Shown: positions 7,923 through 15,992 of the stretch, in pieces | How the letters are laid out: each line of letters opens with the position of its first letter | Numbering within the stretch: the stretch's first letter is position 1 | Origin: Woeseiaceae bacterium | GTDB lineage: Bacteria > Pseudomonadota > Gammaproteobacteria > Steroidobacterales > Woeseiaceae | Assembly (NCBI GenBank): GCA_028289545.1 | Contig: JANQPG010000050.1 | Span: 62,001-126,000 of the forward strand | Length of the DNA: 64,000 nucleotides | Direction: 5' to 3' | Position numbers and translations under genes: made by a program | Notes under the pieces: model-generated | Database searches by the model: none | What the model saw: the letters and a program-made list of their open reading frames with translations, nothing else | Told to the model about the DNA's origin: nothing

Positions 7923-9524
7923 ATGACTGACGAATTAATGGATAACAAGCGGAGCAACGAAGACCCGAACAACGATCGCGTAAATGAGGACAACCGCCAC
8001 GCGCGCGGCACGTCGCGCCGTACATTTCTGCGCAACACGGCGGCGGCGGCAGGCGGCGTTGCGCTGGCGGGCCCGTTGTCCGAACTCGAAGCACGGCAGA
8101 TCGAAGGCTATCGGCCAGACCCGGGAAACGGCTATGGGGAACTCGAACCCGTCCTGGACGACAACACCGGGCTGCCGCTCCTGAAACTGCCCAGAGGTTT
8201 CCGGTACGAGAGTTTCGGCTGGACCGGCGATCTCATGGACGACGGGACGCTCACGCCCGACCGCCACGACGGCATGGCCGTCATCGACATTAAATGGCGG
8301 CGGCGCGGGCTCGAGCTCATTTTGATGCGCAACCACGAGCGCGGCGGCATCGAGCCCGGCAACCCGCTCCCGTTTGTCGGCAACGCCGACACCCCCACCT
8401 ACGACGACTTCGTCGCGCCGGGAGTGATCGAAGGCATCGGCGGAGGAACAACGGCGTTGACCTTCAGCCGTGGCCGCTTCAGCGGCGCGCACGCGACGCT
8501 GGCAGGCACGCTAACCAATTGCGCGGGCGGACCCACGCCCTGGGGATCGTGGCTAACCTGCGAGGAAGTCATGATTCGCGGGTCGCTGATCGGCGCGCGT
8601 GATCACGGCTACGTCTTCGAAGTCCCCAGTCCCGCCGACGGCACGGCAAGCGCACGCCCGATTATCGACATGGGATTCATGTCGCACGAGGCGGTTGCCG
8701 TCGATCCGTATCAAGGCTACGTGTACGTCACCGAGGACAACGGACCGCATTCCGGTTTCTATCGGTATTGCCCACATCGTCGGTGCAGGCGCCCCGGAGA
8801 CCTCGAGGCCGGTGGAACGCTGGAGATGCTCAAGGTCGTCGGCCGCACAAACGCGGACCTGGGCGACGTCGAAACCGGCGATATCTTCGACGTCGAGTGG
8901 GTGCCGATTGCGGATCCGAATGCCGAACCCGAGGCACTGGTCTCGCCGGAACCCGGTGTGCTCCCGGACATTGCCGGTGCCGGCAAGTCCGGACCCTACT
9001 TGCAGGGCGAGGCGTTGGGCGCCGCGCGTTTTGTTCGCGGGGAAGGTTGCTGGTACCGATACGGCATCGTGTACTTCGTCGATACAACGGCGGGACCAGC
9101 CGGCAAAGGCGTTGTGTGGGCCTACCGGCCTTCGCGCCACTGGCCCGGCTACGGCCGCCTGAAGGCGCTGTTCGTGTCGCCGGATGAAGCCACGGCCGAC
9201 AACCCGGACAATATTACCGTCAGCCCGAGGGGCGGTATTCTTGTCTGCGAAGACGGCGGCGGCGTCAGCGAAGCGGGTCAGTTCGTTCGCGGCACCCGGC
9301 TCATCGGCATCAATCGCAACGGCAGTTCCTACCCGTTTGCCGAGAACAACATGCTGCTCGAGTCCGCCATCGACGGAAAACCGTTTATCGCGCCCGACGA
9401 CTACCGCGGTCGCGAGTTCGCCGGCGCCACGTTCTCGCCAATCGGCCGTTACCTGTTCGTGAACATCCAGACACCGGGCGTGACCTTCGCCATTCGCGGT
9501 CCCTGGAGACGGGGCCGCCTGTAA
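7923..9524 (+). CDS. PhoX-like (DUF839) Tat-exported protein, putative phosphatase
   Basis: A 533-residue protein with a twin-arginine signal: SRRTFLRNTAAAAGGVALAG (31-50) preceded by a long hydrophilic N-region. The mature part matches the DUF839/PhoX beta-propeller family: RFRYESFGWTGDLMDDGTLTPDRHDGMAV, LILMRNHERGG, NCAGGPTPWGSWLTCEE, GFMSHEAVAVDP and ITVSPRGGILVCEDGGG. PhoX enzymes are periplasmic calcium- and iron-dependent alkaline phosphatases; here the Cys in LTNCAGG and the Glu in CEE are retained. Many DUF839 proteins have no tested activity, so phosphatase function is inferred. The start at 7923 follows GGGACGGAG. No phosphate-regulon site was recognised. It is a single gene, with 138 bases to the next. 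Confidence 0.82.
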   Translation: MTDELMDNKRSNEDPNNDRVNEDNRHARGTSRRTFLRNTAAAAGGVALAGPLSELEARQIEGYRPDPGNGYGELEPVLDDNTGLPLLKLPRGFRYESFGWTGDLMDDGTLTPDRHDGMAVIDIKWRRRGLELILMRNHERGGIEPGNPLPFVGNADTPTYDDFVAPGVIEGIGGGTTALTFSRGRFSGAHATLAGTLTNCAGGPTPWGSWLTCEEVMIRGSLIGARDHGYVFEVPSPADGTASARPIIDMGFMSHEAVAVDPYQGYVYVTEDNGPHSGFYRYCPHRRCRRPGDLEAGGTLEMLKVVGRTNADLGDVETGDIFDVEWVPIADPNAEPEALVSPEPGVLPDIAGAGKSGPYLQGEALGAARFVRGEGCWYRYGIVYFVDTTAGPAGKGVVWAYRPSRHWPGYGRLKALFVSPDEATADNPDNITVSPRGGILVCEDGGGVSEAGQFVRGTRLIGINRNGSSYPFAENNMLLESAIDGKPFIAPDDYRGREFAGATFSPIGRYLFVNIQTPGVTFAIRGPWRRGRL

Positions 9525-9630
9525 GCCCGGCATCACCGCGGCGGCGCGGGTCTCTTCCGCGCCGCCGCAACGAGATCCGGTTCACAACACACGCTGCTTC
9601 TTGTCGACAGGCCGGGCGTATTCTGCCTAA

Positions 9631-9664
9631 ATACGGGCAACCGTAGTCCTCGCAACGCCCGTAT
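9631..9664 (+). promoter_or_regulatory. Hairpin enclosing the start codon of the TfpZ-like gene
   Basis: ATACGGGC (9631-9638) and GCCCGTAT (9657-9664) are perfect eight-base inverted arms; the second arm includes the first two bases of the ATG at 9663. In mRNA this would pair the initiation region. It could be a translational control element or chance; it is too close to the gene to be a terminator of it. Confidence 0.35.
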
Positions 9665-10445
9665 GACAAAAACCCGCGCCGCGCTTTTGCATTTTCTGGT
9701 CAGCGCACTTGTGGTTGGCGTTGTGCTATCGATCGTGTTTTTTGCATGGTATCCGGGCCTCCTGTTCCCGCTCTCCGGTGCGATCAGCCCGGTTCTTGTC
9801 ATGATTGGCGTGGACGTTACGCTCGGCCCGCTGCTCACGTTTATCGTCTACCGTCAGGGTAAACCCGGCCTCAAGTTCGATTTGGGCTTCATCTTTACCG
9901 TACAGCTGATTGCGCTGTGCTACGGCAGCCTGACGCTCTACAACGAACGGCCGCACTTCCTCGTATTCGCAAAAGACAGCTTCACGGCCGTGTCGGCGCG
10001 GCAGGTAGAACTGCCCAAGCTCCGGTATCCCGAATTGGCGCGTAAACCCCTGGTTGGCGTGAACCTGGTATTCGCTCGCATGCCGGAAGAGCCGGCCGAG
10101 GTGCAGGCGCTACTGGAAAGTGTGCTGTTCGAAGGCCAGCCCGATCTGGAGCGGCGCGCGGAGTTTTTTGAGCCCTATGCCAACGGCGCGGAACAGATAC
10201 GCATGGCGGCTACCGGCATCGACGATTTTGTGCCGCAGGGCGAGGCCGAGCAGCGGGCAATCTCGAAAGCAAAAGACCGCTACGGCGACCGATACCCTGC
10301 GCTCGGGCTGATACCGACGCGCACGCTCGAGACCGACTACGCCGTGTTGCTCGATCTGGAGTCACTCGAGCTGCTAACAGTTGTTCGCGTCGATGCCTGG
10401 GGCAAGGTCCACGACGACGGCGAAGCGCCGGCTTCCGGCGAGTAA
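9663..10445 (+). CDS. TfpX/TfpZ-like membrane protein (type IV pilin accessory family)
   Basis: A 260-residue protein with three N-terminal membrane helices (about 8-30, 37-60 and 72-92) and a periplasmic C-terminal domain. The order WYPGLLFPLSGAISPVLVMIGVDVTLGPLLTFIVY followed by LTLYNERPHFLVFAKDSF is characteristic of the TfpZ/TfpX accessory proteins encoded next to type IV pilins, which are thought to modulate pilin assembly or stability. No pilin gene is nearby, so here it is an orphan of that family and the pilus link is by homology only. There is no obvious Shine-Dalgarno sequence; the initiation region lies in an eight-base hairpin. Confidence 0.65.
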   Translation: MTKTRAALLHFLVSALVVGVVLSIVFFAWYPGLLFPLSGAISPVLVMIGVDVTLGPLLTFIVYRQGKPGLKFDLGFIFTVQLIALCYGSLTLYNERPHFLVFAKDSFTAVSARQVELPKLRYPELARKPLVGVNLVFARMPEEPAEVQALLESVLFEGQPDLERRAEFFEPYANGAEQIRMAATGIDDFVPQGEAEQRAISKAKDRYGDRYPALGLIPTRTLETDYAVLLDLESLELLTVVRVDAWGKVHDDGEAPASGE

Positions 10446-10518
10446 CGCGCTTAACCTCAATATGTTCGTCATGTGAACTGCGATACGATCCCATACGTCA
10501 GTCACGGGAGAACAGCGC

Positions 10519-11436
10519 ATGCAGTTGGGAATGATCGGCCTCGGCAAAATGGGTGGCAACATGGCCCGCCGCCTGCAAGCAGGCGGCATAACAATTCACG
10601 GCTTCAACAAGGACTCAGGCGTCACCGAACAGCTGGCAGAAGAGATCGGGCTTGTTGCCGCGGCCTCCATCCGTGCGCTCGTCGACTCCCTCGACGCGCC
10701 GCGCCGACTTTGGCTCATGCTGCCCGCGGGCGAGGTCACCGAGGCCGTCGTGCGCGAGTTGTTCGATGCCTTGTCGCCGGGCGACCTGATCGTCGACGGC
10801 GGCAATTCTTGGTTCAAGGACTCGATGCGGCGTGCGGTGGAAGCCAGGGAACACGGCATCGGTTTTGTCGACGCCGGTGTCTCGGGAGGCATATGGGGCC
10901 TCGAGAACGGCTACACACTCATGGCCGGCGGCAGCGACGATGCCATTGCGGCCATCGAGCCGCTGCTCAAAATCCTGGCGCCGCAAGCCGACAAAGGCTG
11001 GATACACACCGGACCGGCCGGTAGCGGACATTTCACGAAAATGATCCACAACGGCATCGAATACGGGATGATGCAGGCCTATGCCGAGGGTTTTGCGCTG
11101 CTCAAAGGCCGCGACGATTTTGACCTCGACCTGGCCGGCATCGCCGAAACCTGGCGGCACGGCAGCGTCGTCAGAAGCTGGCTCCTGGATCTGTCCGCCG
11201 GGCTGCTCGCAAAAGATCAGCAGCTCGACGGCATCGAACCGATCGTGGCGGATTCCGGCGAAGGCCGTTGGACGGCGCTTGAAGCCATCGAGCAGGGTGT
11301 GCCGACACCCGTTATGAGCCTTGCGCTCATGACGCGGTTTGCAAGCCAGGGACAGCAAGACTATTCCGCTCGCCTGCTCGCGAGGATGCGGCAGGAGTTT
11401 GGCGGTCATCCGGTGATCGCCGCCGAAGCGGACTAG
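10519..11436 (+). CDS. gnd: 6-phosphogluconate dehydrogenase, decarboxylating (short GndA/YqeC type)
   Basis: A 305-residue cytoplasmic enzyme of the short, usually NAD-preferring 6-phosphogluconate dehydrogenase class (classical Gnd is about 470). The Rossmann motif GLGKMGGNMARRL is at residues 6-18; the substrate and catalytic block GPAGSGHFTKMIHNGIEYGMMQAYAEGF is at about 172-199, with the catalytic Lys in FTKMIHNG. It oxidises and decarboxylates 6-phosphogluconate to ribulose 5-phosphate. GGGAG lies eight bases before the ATG. Its TAG stop and that of the convergent TPR gene share the palindrome CTAG at 11433-11436. No other pentose-phosphate genes are in the window. Confidence 0.9.
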   Translation: MQLGMIGLGKMGGNMARRLQAGGITIHGFNKDSGVTEQLAEEIGLVAAASIRALVDSLDAPRRLWLMLPAGEVTEAVVRELFDALSPGDLIVDGGNSWFKDSMRRAVEAREHGIGFVDAGVSGGIWGLENGYTLMAGGSDDAIAAIEPLLKILAPQADKGWIHTGPAGSGHFTKMIHNGIEYGMMQAYAEGFALLKGRDDFDLDLAGIAETWRHGSVVRSWLLDLSAGLLAKDQQLDGIEPIVADSGEGRWTALEAIEQGVPTPVMSLALMTRFASQGQQDYSARLLARMRQEFGGHPVIAAEAD

Positions 11437-13637
11437 GCTTCGTCGCCAAACTCCGCAAGAAAACGCGCGACGCTGCGGCGCAGCTCAACCTCTTCGTCCT
11501 GCCAGCGTTCGAGGGCCGCTTGGATTCGCGGGTCCGCACGTAGCGATTCGAAGTACGGTTGAGCCAGCTTTTCTTCGTAACCCAGGTAGACGGTCACGTG
11601 CTGGCTGAGCACTTCCTCGAGTGCCAGCGCGACGGCGCCCTCCGTATCACCCGCAATGGCCAGGCTTCTTAGACGGGCTTCCGGATTCGCGAACGGATCC
11701 GCACCGCGGGCGCGAAAAAGTTCGCCTAACCGTTCAAGGCGGCGCTCGAATTCTTCCCTCGGCAGAGTGGCGTACCACGCGTCGCCCGCCGCAAGCTGCG
11801 CCGCCCGGTATTTAGTCGGCACCGCCTCCGCATCGACGTTGAGCACCTCGGGCGCCGTTTGCTCCAGCCACGCGAACTCTTCGTCGAGCCTGCCGTTAAC
11901 CCGTGCCGCGTTGAGCAGATACTCCACGGCGCTCGCGTACGCCGAGTTGCGATTGCCGATGTCGTCCTCGATGGCGCGGCGAGCTGCCGCAATGCCTGCG
12001 TCCTCGTCGCCAACGGCCTGGGCTCGCAGCAGATCGAGCCGGTACGCAAGGTCGCTCGTCGGCGCCTCCGTGGCCACGAGGTTGCGAAAGTCGTCACCTT
12101 CCGTGATCAGCTCCAGGCGGTACAGGAACATCGCAATGAGACCGGGCATCTCGTAGTCGCGGGGATCGTCGCGCATGGCTTCGAGCTGCTGTTTGAGAAA
12201 CTCGACGCCGTCGCCGGTCCCGAGCGCAATGATGCCGAGACGAAGATGAGCGTTCGGCTGATCCGGCTCGTATTCCAGCGAACGATTCAGGGCCTCCCTC
12301 GCCTGCTCGAACTCGTTCATGTTGAGGTACAGGCCTCCCACTTCGTACAGAATCCGCGCATTCAGCGGATCGCGAGCGAGCGCTTCGAGCTGCAGCTCCA
12401 GGGCCCTGTCGTAGCGCTGTACCGCGACGAGCAGGCGCGACAACAGTGAGCGAACCTCGTATTCGCCGGGGTGGGCGGCGACGAGTGTCTCCAGGCCGTT
12501 GATCGCGTCGAAGACCGCTGCCGGCTCACGCTCGTTGCCGTTCGGCATCCCGTCCAGGTAATAGCGAATCGCGAGGCTTACGGGATCGTCCGGCACGGCG
12601 TCCAGAACCTGGTCCGTCAGCGCGCCGGCCATTGCAAAGGCATCCTCGGTCGCCATCAGGCCCGTTTCCTGCTGATACACGTAGTTGTTCGCCAGCTCGG
12701 ACTTTGCACGCAGGTACTGCGGGTCGGCCCTCAGCGCCGCCTTGAGATAGGTTTCGGAAGCCTCGAGACTCCCGTACGAGTAGTTGACCCGTTCGTTGCG
12801 CGCGAGCAGATACAGATCATAGGCCGTTGCGTTGCTGGTATCCCGCGCGACAAACGTTGTTGTCGTGTCACCCAGGAGCGTCGCCGACAGCGCCTCGCCA
12901 ACCCGCGTCGCAATCTCGTCCTGAATCCCGAAGATATCCTCGATTGTCCGGTCGTAACTCTCAGACCAGACGTGGAAGCCGTCGTCCGCGCGGATAAGCT
13001 GCGCCGTGATTCGTACCGTGTTGCCGGCCTGCTGCACGCTGCCCTCGAGCACGTGGGCAACCTCGAGCGTCCGGGCAATCTCCCGGATATCGATGTTCTG
13101 CCCCTTGAACGCAAAACTTGACGTTCGTGCCGCCACCTTGAGTTCCGGTGACTGCGCAAGCCGGTGCAACAAGGTTTCCGTCAGGCCGTTAGAGAAGTAC
13201 TCGTTGTCGGGATCGTTCGAAAGATTGACAAACGGCAGTACCGCGACCGACTGCGGCAGCGCGTTGCCTATGAGTGTGTTTGGCGTCTGCTCGGTACGGG
13301 TAGCGCTGAAGAAACCCGCCATCAGGACCAGCAGCACAATCCCGATAACCGTCAGGTAATCGAGCTTCGAGATTTCGCGGCGCCGGCGCCGGCCTTCGCT
13401 GTCCAGCGACTCCTGCGTCCTGAGCCCCTCGGGCGTCAGTTCGAACACCCAGGACAGAATGAGGGTGGGTATGAAACCCAGCGCAAATACCCAGATAACG
13501 GCGTTGGCCACCCAGTCCGGAGCGCCGAGAGTCGGCAGCACGGCCGTCAACAGTTCGGTGAGCAACCAGCCGACAACCAGATAGGCCGCCGCTACTCGGA
13601 ACACATTGCGGCGCTGCAGTTCGGAAACGAGGGACAT
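11433..13637 (-). CDS. TolB-like/FlgO-domain protein with TPR repeats
   Basis: A 734-residue inner-membrane protein. Residues 1-110 hold three hydrophobic helices (AAYLVVGWLLTELLTAVLP, AVIWVFALGFIPTLILSWVF, LTVIGIVLLVLMAGFFSA). About 129-245 is a TolB-like/FlgO domain (SVAVLPFVNLSNDPDNEYFSNGLTETLLHRLAQ ... VLEGSVQQAGNTVRITAQLI). From about 270 onward there are degenerate TPR repeats (for example DPLNARILYEVGGLYLNMNEFEQAREALNRSLEYEPDQPNAHLRLG). Such proteins are common in Woeseia and Steroidobacter, often with an N-terminal DNA-binding or cyclase domain; neither is present here. The role is unknown, probably scaffolding. It ends in the CTAG shared with gnd. Confidence 0.8.
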   Translation of the reverse strand: MSLVSELQRRNVFRVAAAYLVVGWLLTELLTAVLPTLGAPDWVANAVIWVFALGFIPTLILSWVFELTPEGLRTQESLDSEGRRRRREISKLDYLTVIGIVLLVLMAGFFSATRTEQTPNTLIGNALPQSVAVLPFVNLSNDPDNEYFSNGLTETLLHRLAQSPELKVAARTSSFAFKGQNIDIREIARTLEVAHVLEGSVQQAGNTVRITAQLIRADDGFHVWSESYDRTIEDIFGIQDEIATRVGEALSATLLGDTTTTFVARDTSNATAYDLYLLARNERVNYSYGSLEASETYLKAALRADPQYLRAKSELANNYVYQQETGLMATEDAFAMAGALTDQVLDAVPDDPVSLAIRYYLDGMPNGNEREPAAVFDAINGLETLVAAHPGEYEVRSLLSRLLVAVQRYDRALELQLEALARDPLNARILYEVGGLYLNMNEFEQAREALNRSLEYEPDQPNAHLRLGIIALGTGDGVEFLKQQLEAMRDDPRDYEMPGLIAMFLYRLELITEGDDFRNLVATEAPTSDLAYRLDLLRAQAVGDEDAGIAAARRAIEDDIGNRNSAYASAVEYLLNAARVNGRLDEEFAWLEQTAPEVLNVDAEAVPTKYRAAQLAAGDAWYATLPREEFERRLERLGELFRARGADPFANPEARLRSLAIAGDTEGAVALALEEVLSQHVTVYLGYEEKLAQPYFESLRADPRIQAALERWQDEEVELRRSVARFLAEFGDEA

Positions 13638-13855
13638 ACGATCTCAATAAGCGGCGCGTCCGCTGATTTTCACAGGCTTTAGCGCCGCGCGTGCGGTGAC
13701 GTGATTCTACACAAGCGAGCGGCGGCGCGGGATTGCGGAAGACAGCCGCCTCGCGGACTAGCGGATACAGTGGACTAAACCCGAGCGGCCAGGACCGCGG
13801 ACTCAAGTCCCACGGCCTGCTCCCGGCACTTGCGAACCAAGACGTCTTGCGATAT

Positions 13856-13876
13856 AAATGAGAATCATTCTCATTT
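13856..13876. promoter_or_regulatory. Fur box
   Basis: A 21-base perfect palindrome around one central base; its core TGAGAATCATTCTCA matches the 7-1-7 Fur consensus TGATAATNATTATCA at 13 of 15 positions, with a symmetrical G/C exchange in each arm. It ends 13 bases before the ATG at 13890, where bound Fur would block transcription or initiation. Confidence 0.8.
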
Positions 13877-13889
13877 AAGATCTCGAGCA

Positions 13890-14387
13890 ATGCAGGCGCC
13901 TGCCCGACAACTTGAAATCGACCGGTTGAGCCCGGCCGGGCAGTTACTCGTCTGGGCCGCCCGATGCTGGGTACGTTCCTACATCAGCGGGCACATGCTG
14001 CCGGCCGAAGTCAGGGAGCGGCTGCAGGCGAACACGCTGTGTACAGCCTGGTGTGAACTCAGCGAGTTGCTTTGTTTGCTGGTGCCGCGAAACCTCGATC
14101 CGGGCGGTTTCGCCATGAACGACGCCACATCGCTTGCGCCGAGTGAATCGGCGTTGCTCAGCTTGCTGCAAATCGACTTGCCGATCCTCGATGCCGCCGG
14201 GTTTGCCGTTCCCGACATGCCGCCCGCCATACTGAGAGCAGCGGACCGCCGCGCTGCTCGCCTGGTCGACGCCGTGCGCCTCGCGGGATACAACGTGGGA
14301 ACCGGCAGGGTCGGTCACTCGGGACGGCCGGTAAGGGGCCCGCGTCGCCCGGACTATGCGCCGGTGCTGGAAGCCCGCCTGATCTAG
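13890..14387 (+). CDS. Fur-regulated hypothetical protein
   Basis: A 165-residue soluble protein with no signal peptide. I do not recognise a domain. The N-terminal half is helical and rich in Leu/Ala/Trp (GQLLVWAARCWVRSYISGHMLPAEVRERL); two cysteines sit at about 39 and 43 (TLCTAWCEL) and Cys49 is close (LLCLL), a CxxxC spacing that could bind metal. The C-terminal 30 residues are Arg/Gly/Pro-rich and probably disordered. The start at 13890 is preferred; a longer reading from 13830 would begin upstream of the Fur box and be transcribed through the operator. Expression under iron limitation is expected. A role in iron handling is inferred from regulation only. Confidence 0.7.
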   Translation: MQAPARQLEIDRLSPAGQLLVWAARCWVRSYISGHMLPAEVRERLQANTLCTAWCELSELLCLLVPRNLDPGGFAMNDATSLAPSESALLSLLQIDLPILDAAGFAVPDMPPAILRAADRRAARLVDAVRLAGYNVGTGRVGHSGRPVRGPRRPDYAPVLEARLI

Positions 14388-14570
14388 GCGCACGCCGGTT
14401 TGCCTCTATTCGGTGCACGCTCCGCCCGAACGCGACCGCCCATTCTGTAACAACCGGTAACTCGGCTACCGCGCACCGCCTATTTTGATACGCTGGTATG
14501 TAGCGGGGTTGCATCGGTCATTCAGTACGCCGGTCCGCAACGACCCCGGTAACGACTGACGGAATCAACC

Positions 14571-15968
14571 ATGGCAACAACCGGCCCCGAAACCAAAACG
14601 GCCCTGCGACAGAGCAGCGCTTCCGAACTGAGCATCGCAACCGCCGGTAACACGCTCGATGTTGCGGACACCTACTCGGGCGAACGCATTGTCGTTGTCG
14701 GTGGCGGCGCGGGCGGGCTCGAACTTGTCGTCAAGCTGGGCCGCAAATTCCGCAGGCGTGACGATATTGAAGTGCTGTTGATCGACAAGAACCCGACCCA
14801 CATCTGGAAACCGCTGCTGCACGAAGTCGCGACCGGCTCCATGAACAGCTATCACGACGAAGCGAGCTACAGGATGCTCGCCAACAAGCACGGCTTCCGG
14901 TTTGTCCTCGGGCGGGTCGAAGCAGTCAGTCTCGAAAAACAAACGCTGACACTAGCGCCGGTTGCCGATGGCTCGGGCAACGAAATGATGCCCGAACGTA
15001 TCGTTGCCTACGATACGCTCGCAGTGTCGGTGGGCAGTCACAGCAACGATTTTGGGATCACGGGTGTCAGGCAATTCTCGAAACAGCTCGACTCCCGCGA
15101 ACAGGCTGAGCTGTTTCACGCGGACTTTGCCAGCGCGCTGCATCGGGTCAACTCGAAGCGCGATTCCACGTCGGTGCTGTCGGTCGCCATTGTCGGCGGT
15201 GGCGCAACCGGCGTTGAGCTCGCGGCCGACATGCACAATGTCGTCAGCCGTCTGCGCGAATACGGTTTTGAGCACTTCTCGCCCGACAGCCTCAGAGTCA
15301 GTATCGTCGAAGCCGCCCCGGGGCTGCTGCCGCGGCTTCCGGATCGGATTGGCGTGTCGGTCAAACGCGAACTGGAACGCATCGGCGTCGAAGTGTTTGT
15401 TTCGACACGGGTGGCGGAGGTCACGGACAACGCTGTCGTGACGAGCGACGGCGAGTCGATACCGGCGGACATCAGCGTGTGGGCTGCCGGGGTCAAGGCG
15501 CCGGCCTGGCTCAAGGCAAGCGGATTTCCCGTCGATGGATTGGGCCGCGTGCAGGTAGACGCCGACCTGACGGTCAAGGGGTACGAGCATGTGTTTGCAC
15601 TCGGCGACTGCTGCTATTGCCAAACCAAAGACGGCACCGAAGTGCCGCCCCGCGCCCAGGCTGCTCATCAAATGGCGTCGGTAACGGCGCGCAACATTAT
15701 TGCCAAGCAGAAGGGCAAGAGCAGCAAGGCCTTTGTTTACCGGGACTTCGGCAGCCTCGTGAGTCTCAGCAAGTTCTCCACAATCGGCAATTTGATGGGC
15801 AACCTCGTGCGTGGCACGGTGTTTGTTGAGGGCTGGGTCGCGCGGCTGGTCTATTTGTCGTTGTACCGGATGCACCAGTCCGCCGTGCACGGCCCGTTCT
15901 CGACCCTGCTGATCATGCTGGGCGACAGGATCTACAAGGCAACCCGGGCGCAGGTAAAACTGCACTGA
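14571..15968 (+). CDS. ndh: Type II NADH:quinone oxidoreductase (NDH-2)
   Basis: A 465-residue flavoprotein. An N-terminal extension of about 37 residues precedes the FAD dinucleotide fold VVVGGGAGGLELVVKLG (about 42-58); the second Rossmann motif VAIVGGGATGVELAADM (about 204-220) binds NADH; ALGDCCYCQTKDGTEVPPRAQAAHQMA (about 343-369) is the conserved FAD and quinone-site block. The C-terminal amphipathic region (FVEGWVARLVYLSLYRMHQ) attaches it to the inner face of the membrane. It transfers electrons from NADH to quinone without proton pumping. It is a single gene, ending 24 bases from the convergent oxidoreductase gene. The unusual Ser/Thr-rich N-terminal extension is not part of the family core; a later start is possible but none has a better ribosome-binding site. 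Confidence 0.9.
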   Translation: MATTGPETKTALRQSSASELSIATAGNTLDVADTYSGERIVVVGGGAGGLELVVKLGRKFRRRDDIEVLLIDKNPTHIWKPLLHEVATGSMNSYHDEASYRMLANKHGFRFVLGRVEAVSLEKQTLTLAPVADGSGNEMMPERIVAYDTLAVSVGSHSNDFGITGVRQFSKQLDSREQAELFHADFASALHRVNSKRDSTSVLSVAIVGGGATGVELAADMHNVVSRLREYGFEHFSPDSLRVSIVEAAPGLLPRLPDRIGVSVKRELERIGVEVFVSTRVAEVTDNAVVTSDGESIPADISVWAAGVKAPAWLKASGFPVDGLGRVQVDADLTVKGYEHVFALGDCCYCQTKDGTEVPPRAQAAHQMASVTARNIIAKQKGKSSKAFVYRDFGSLVSLSKFSTIGNLMGNLVRGTVFVEGWVARLVYLSLYRMHQSAVHGPFSTLLIMLGDRIYKATRAQVKLH

Positions 15969-15992
15969 GCCCGAACGGCGGACCGTACCCGG

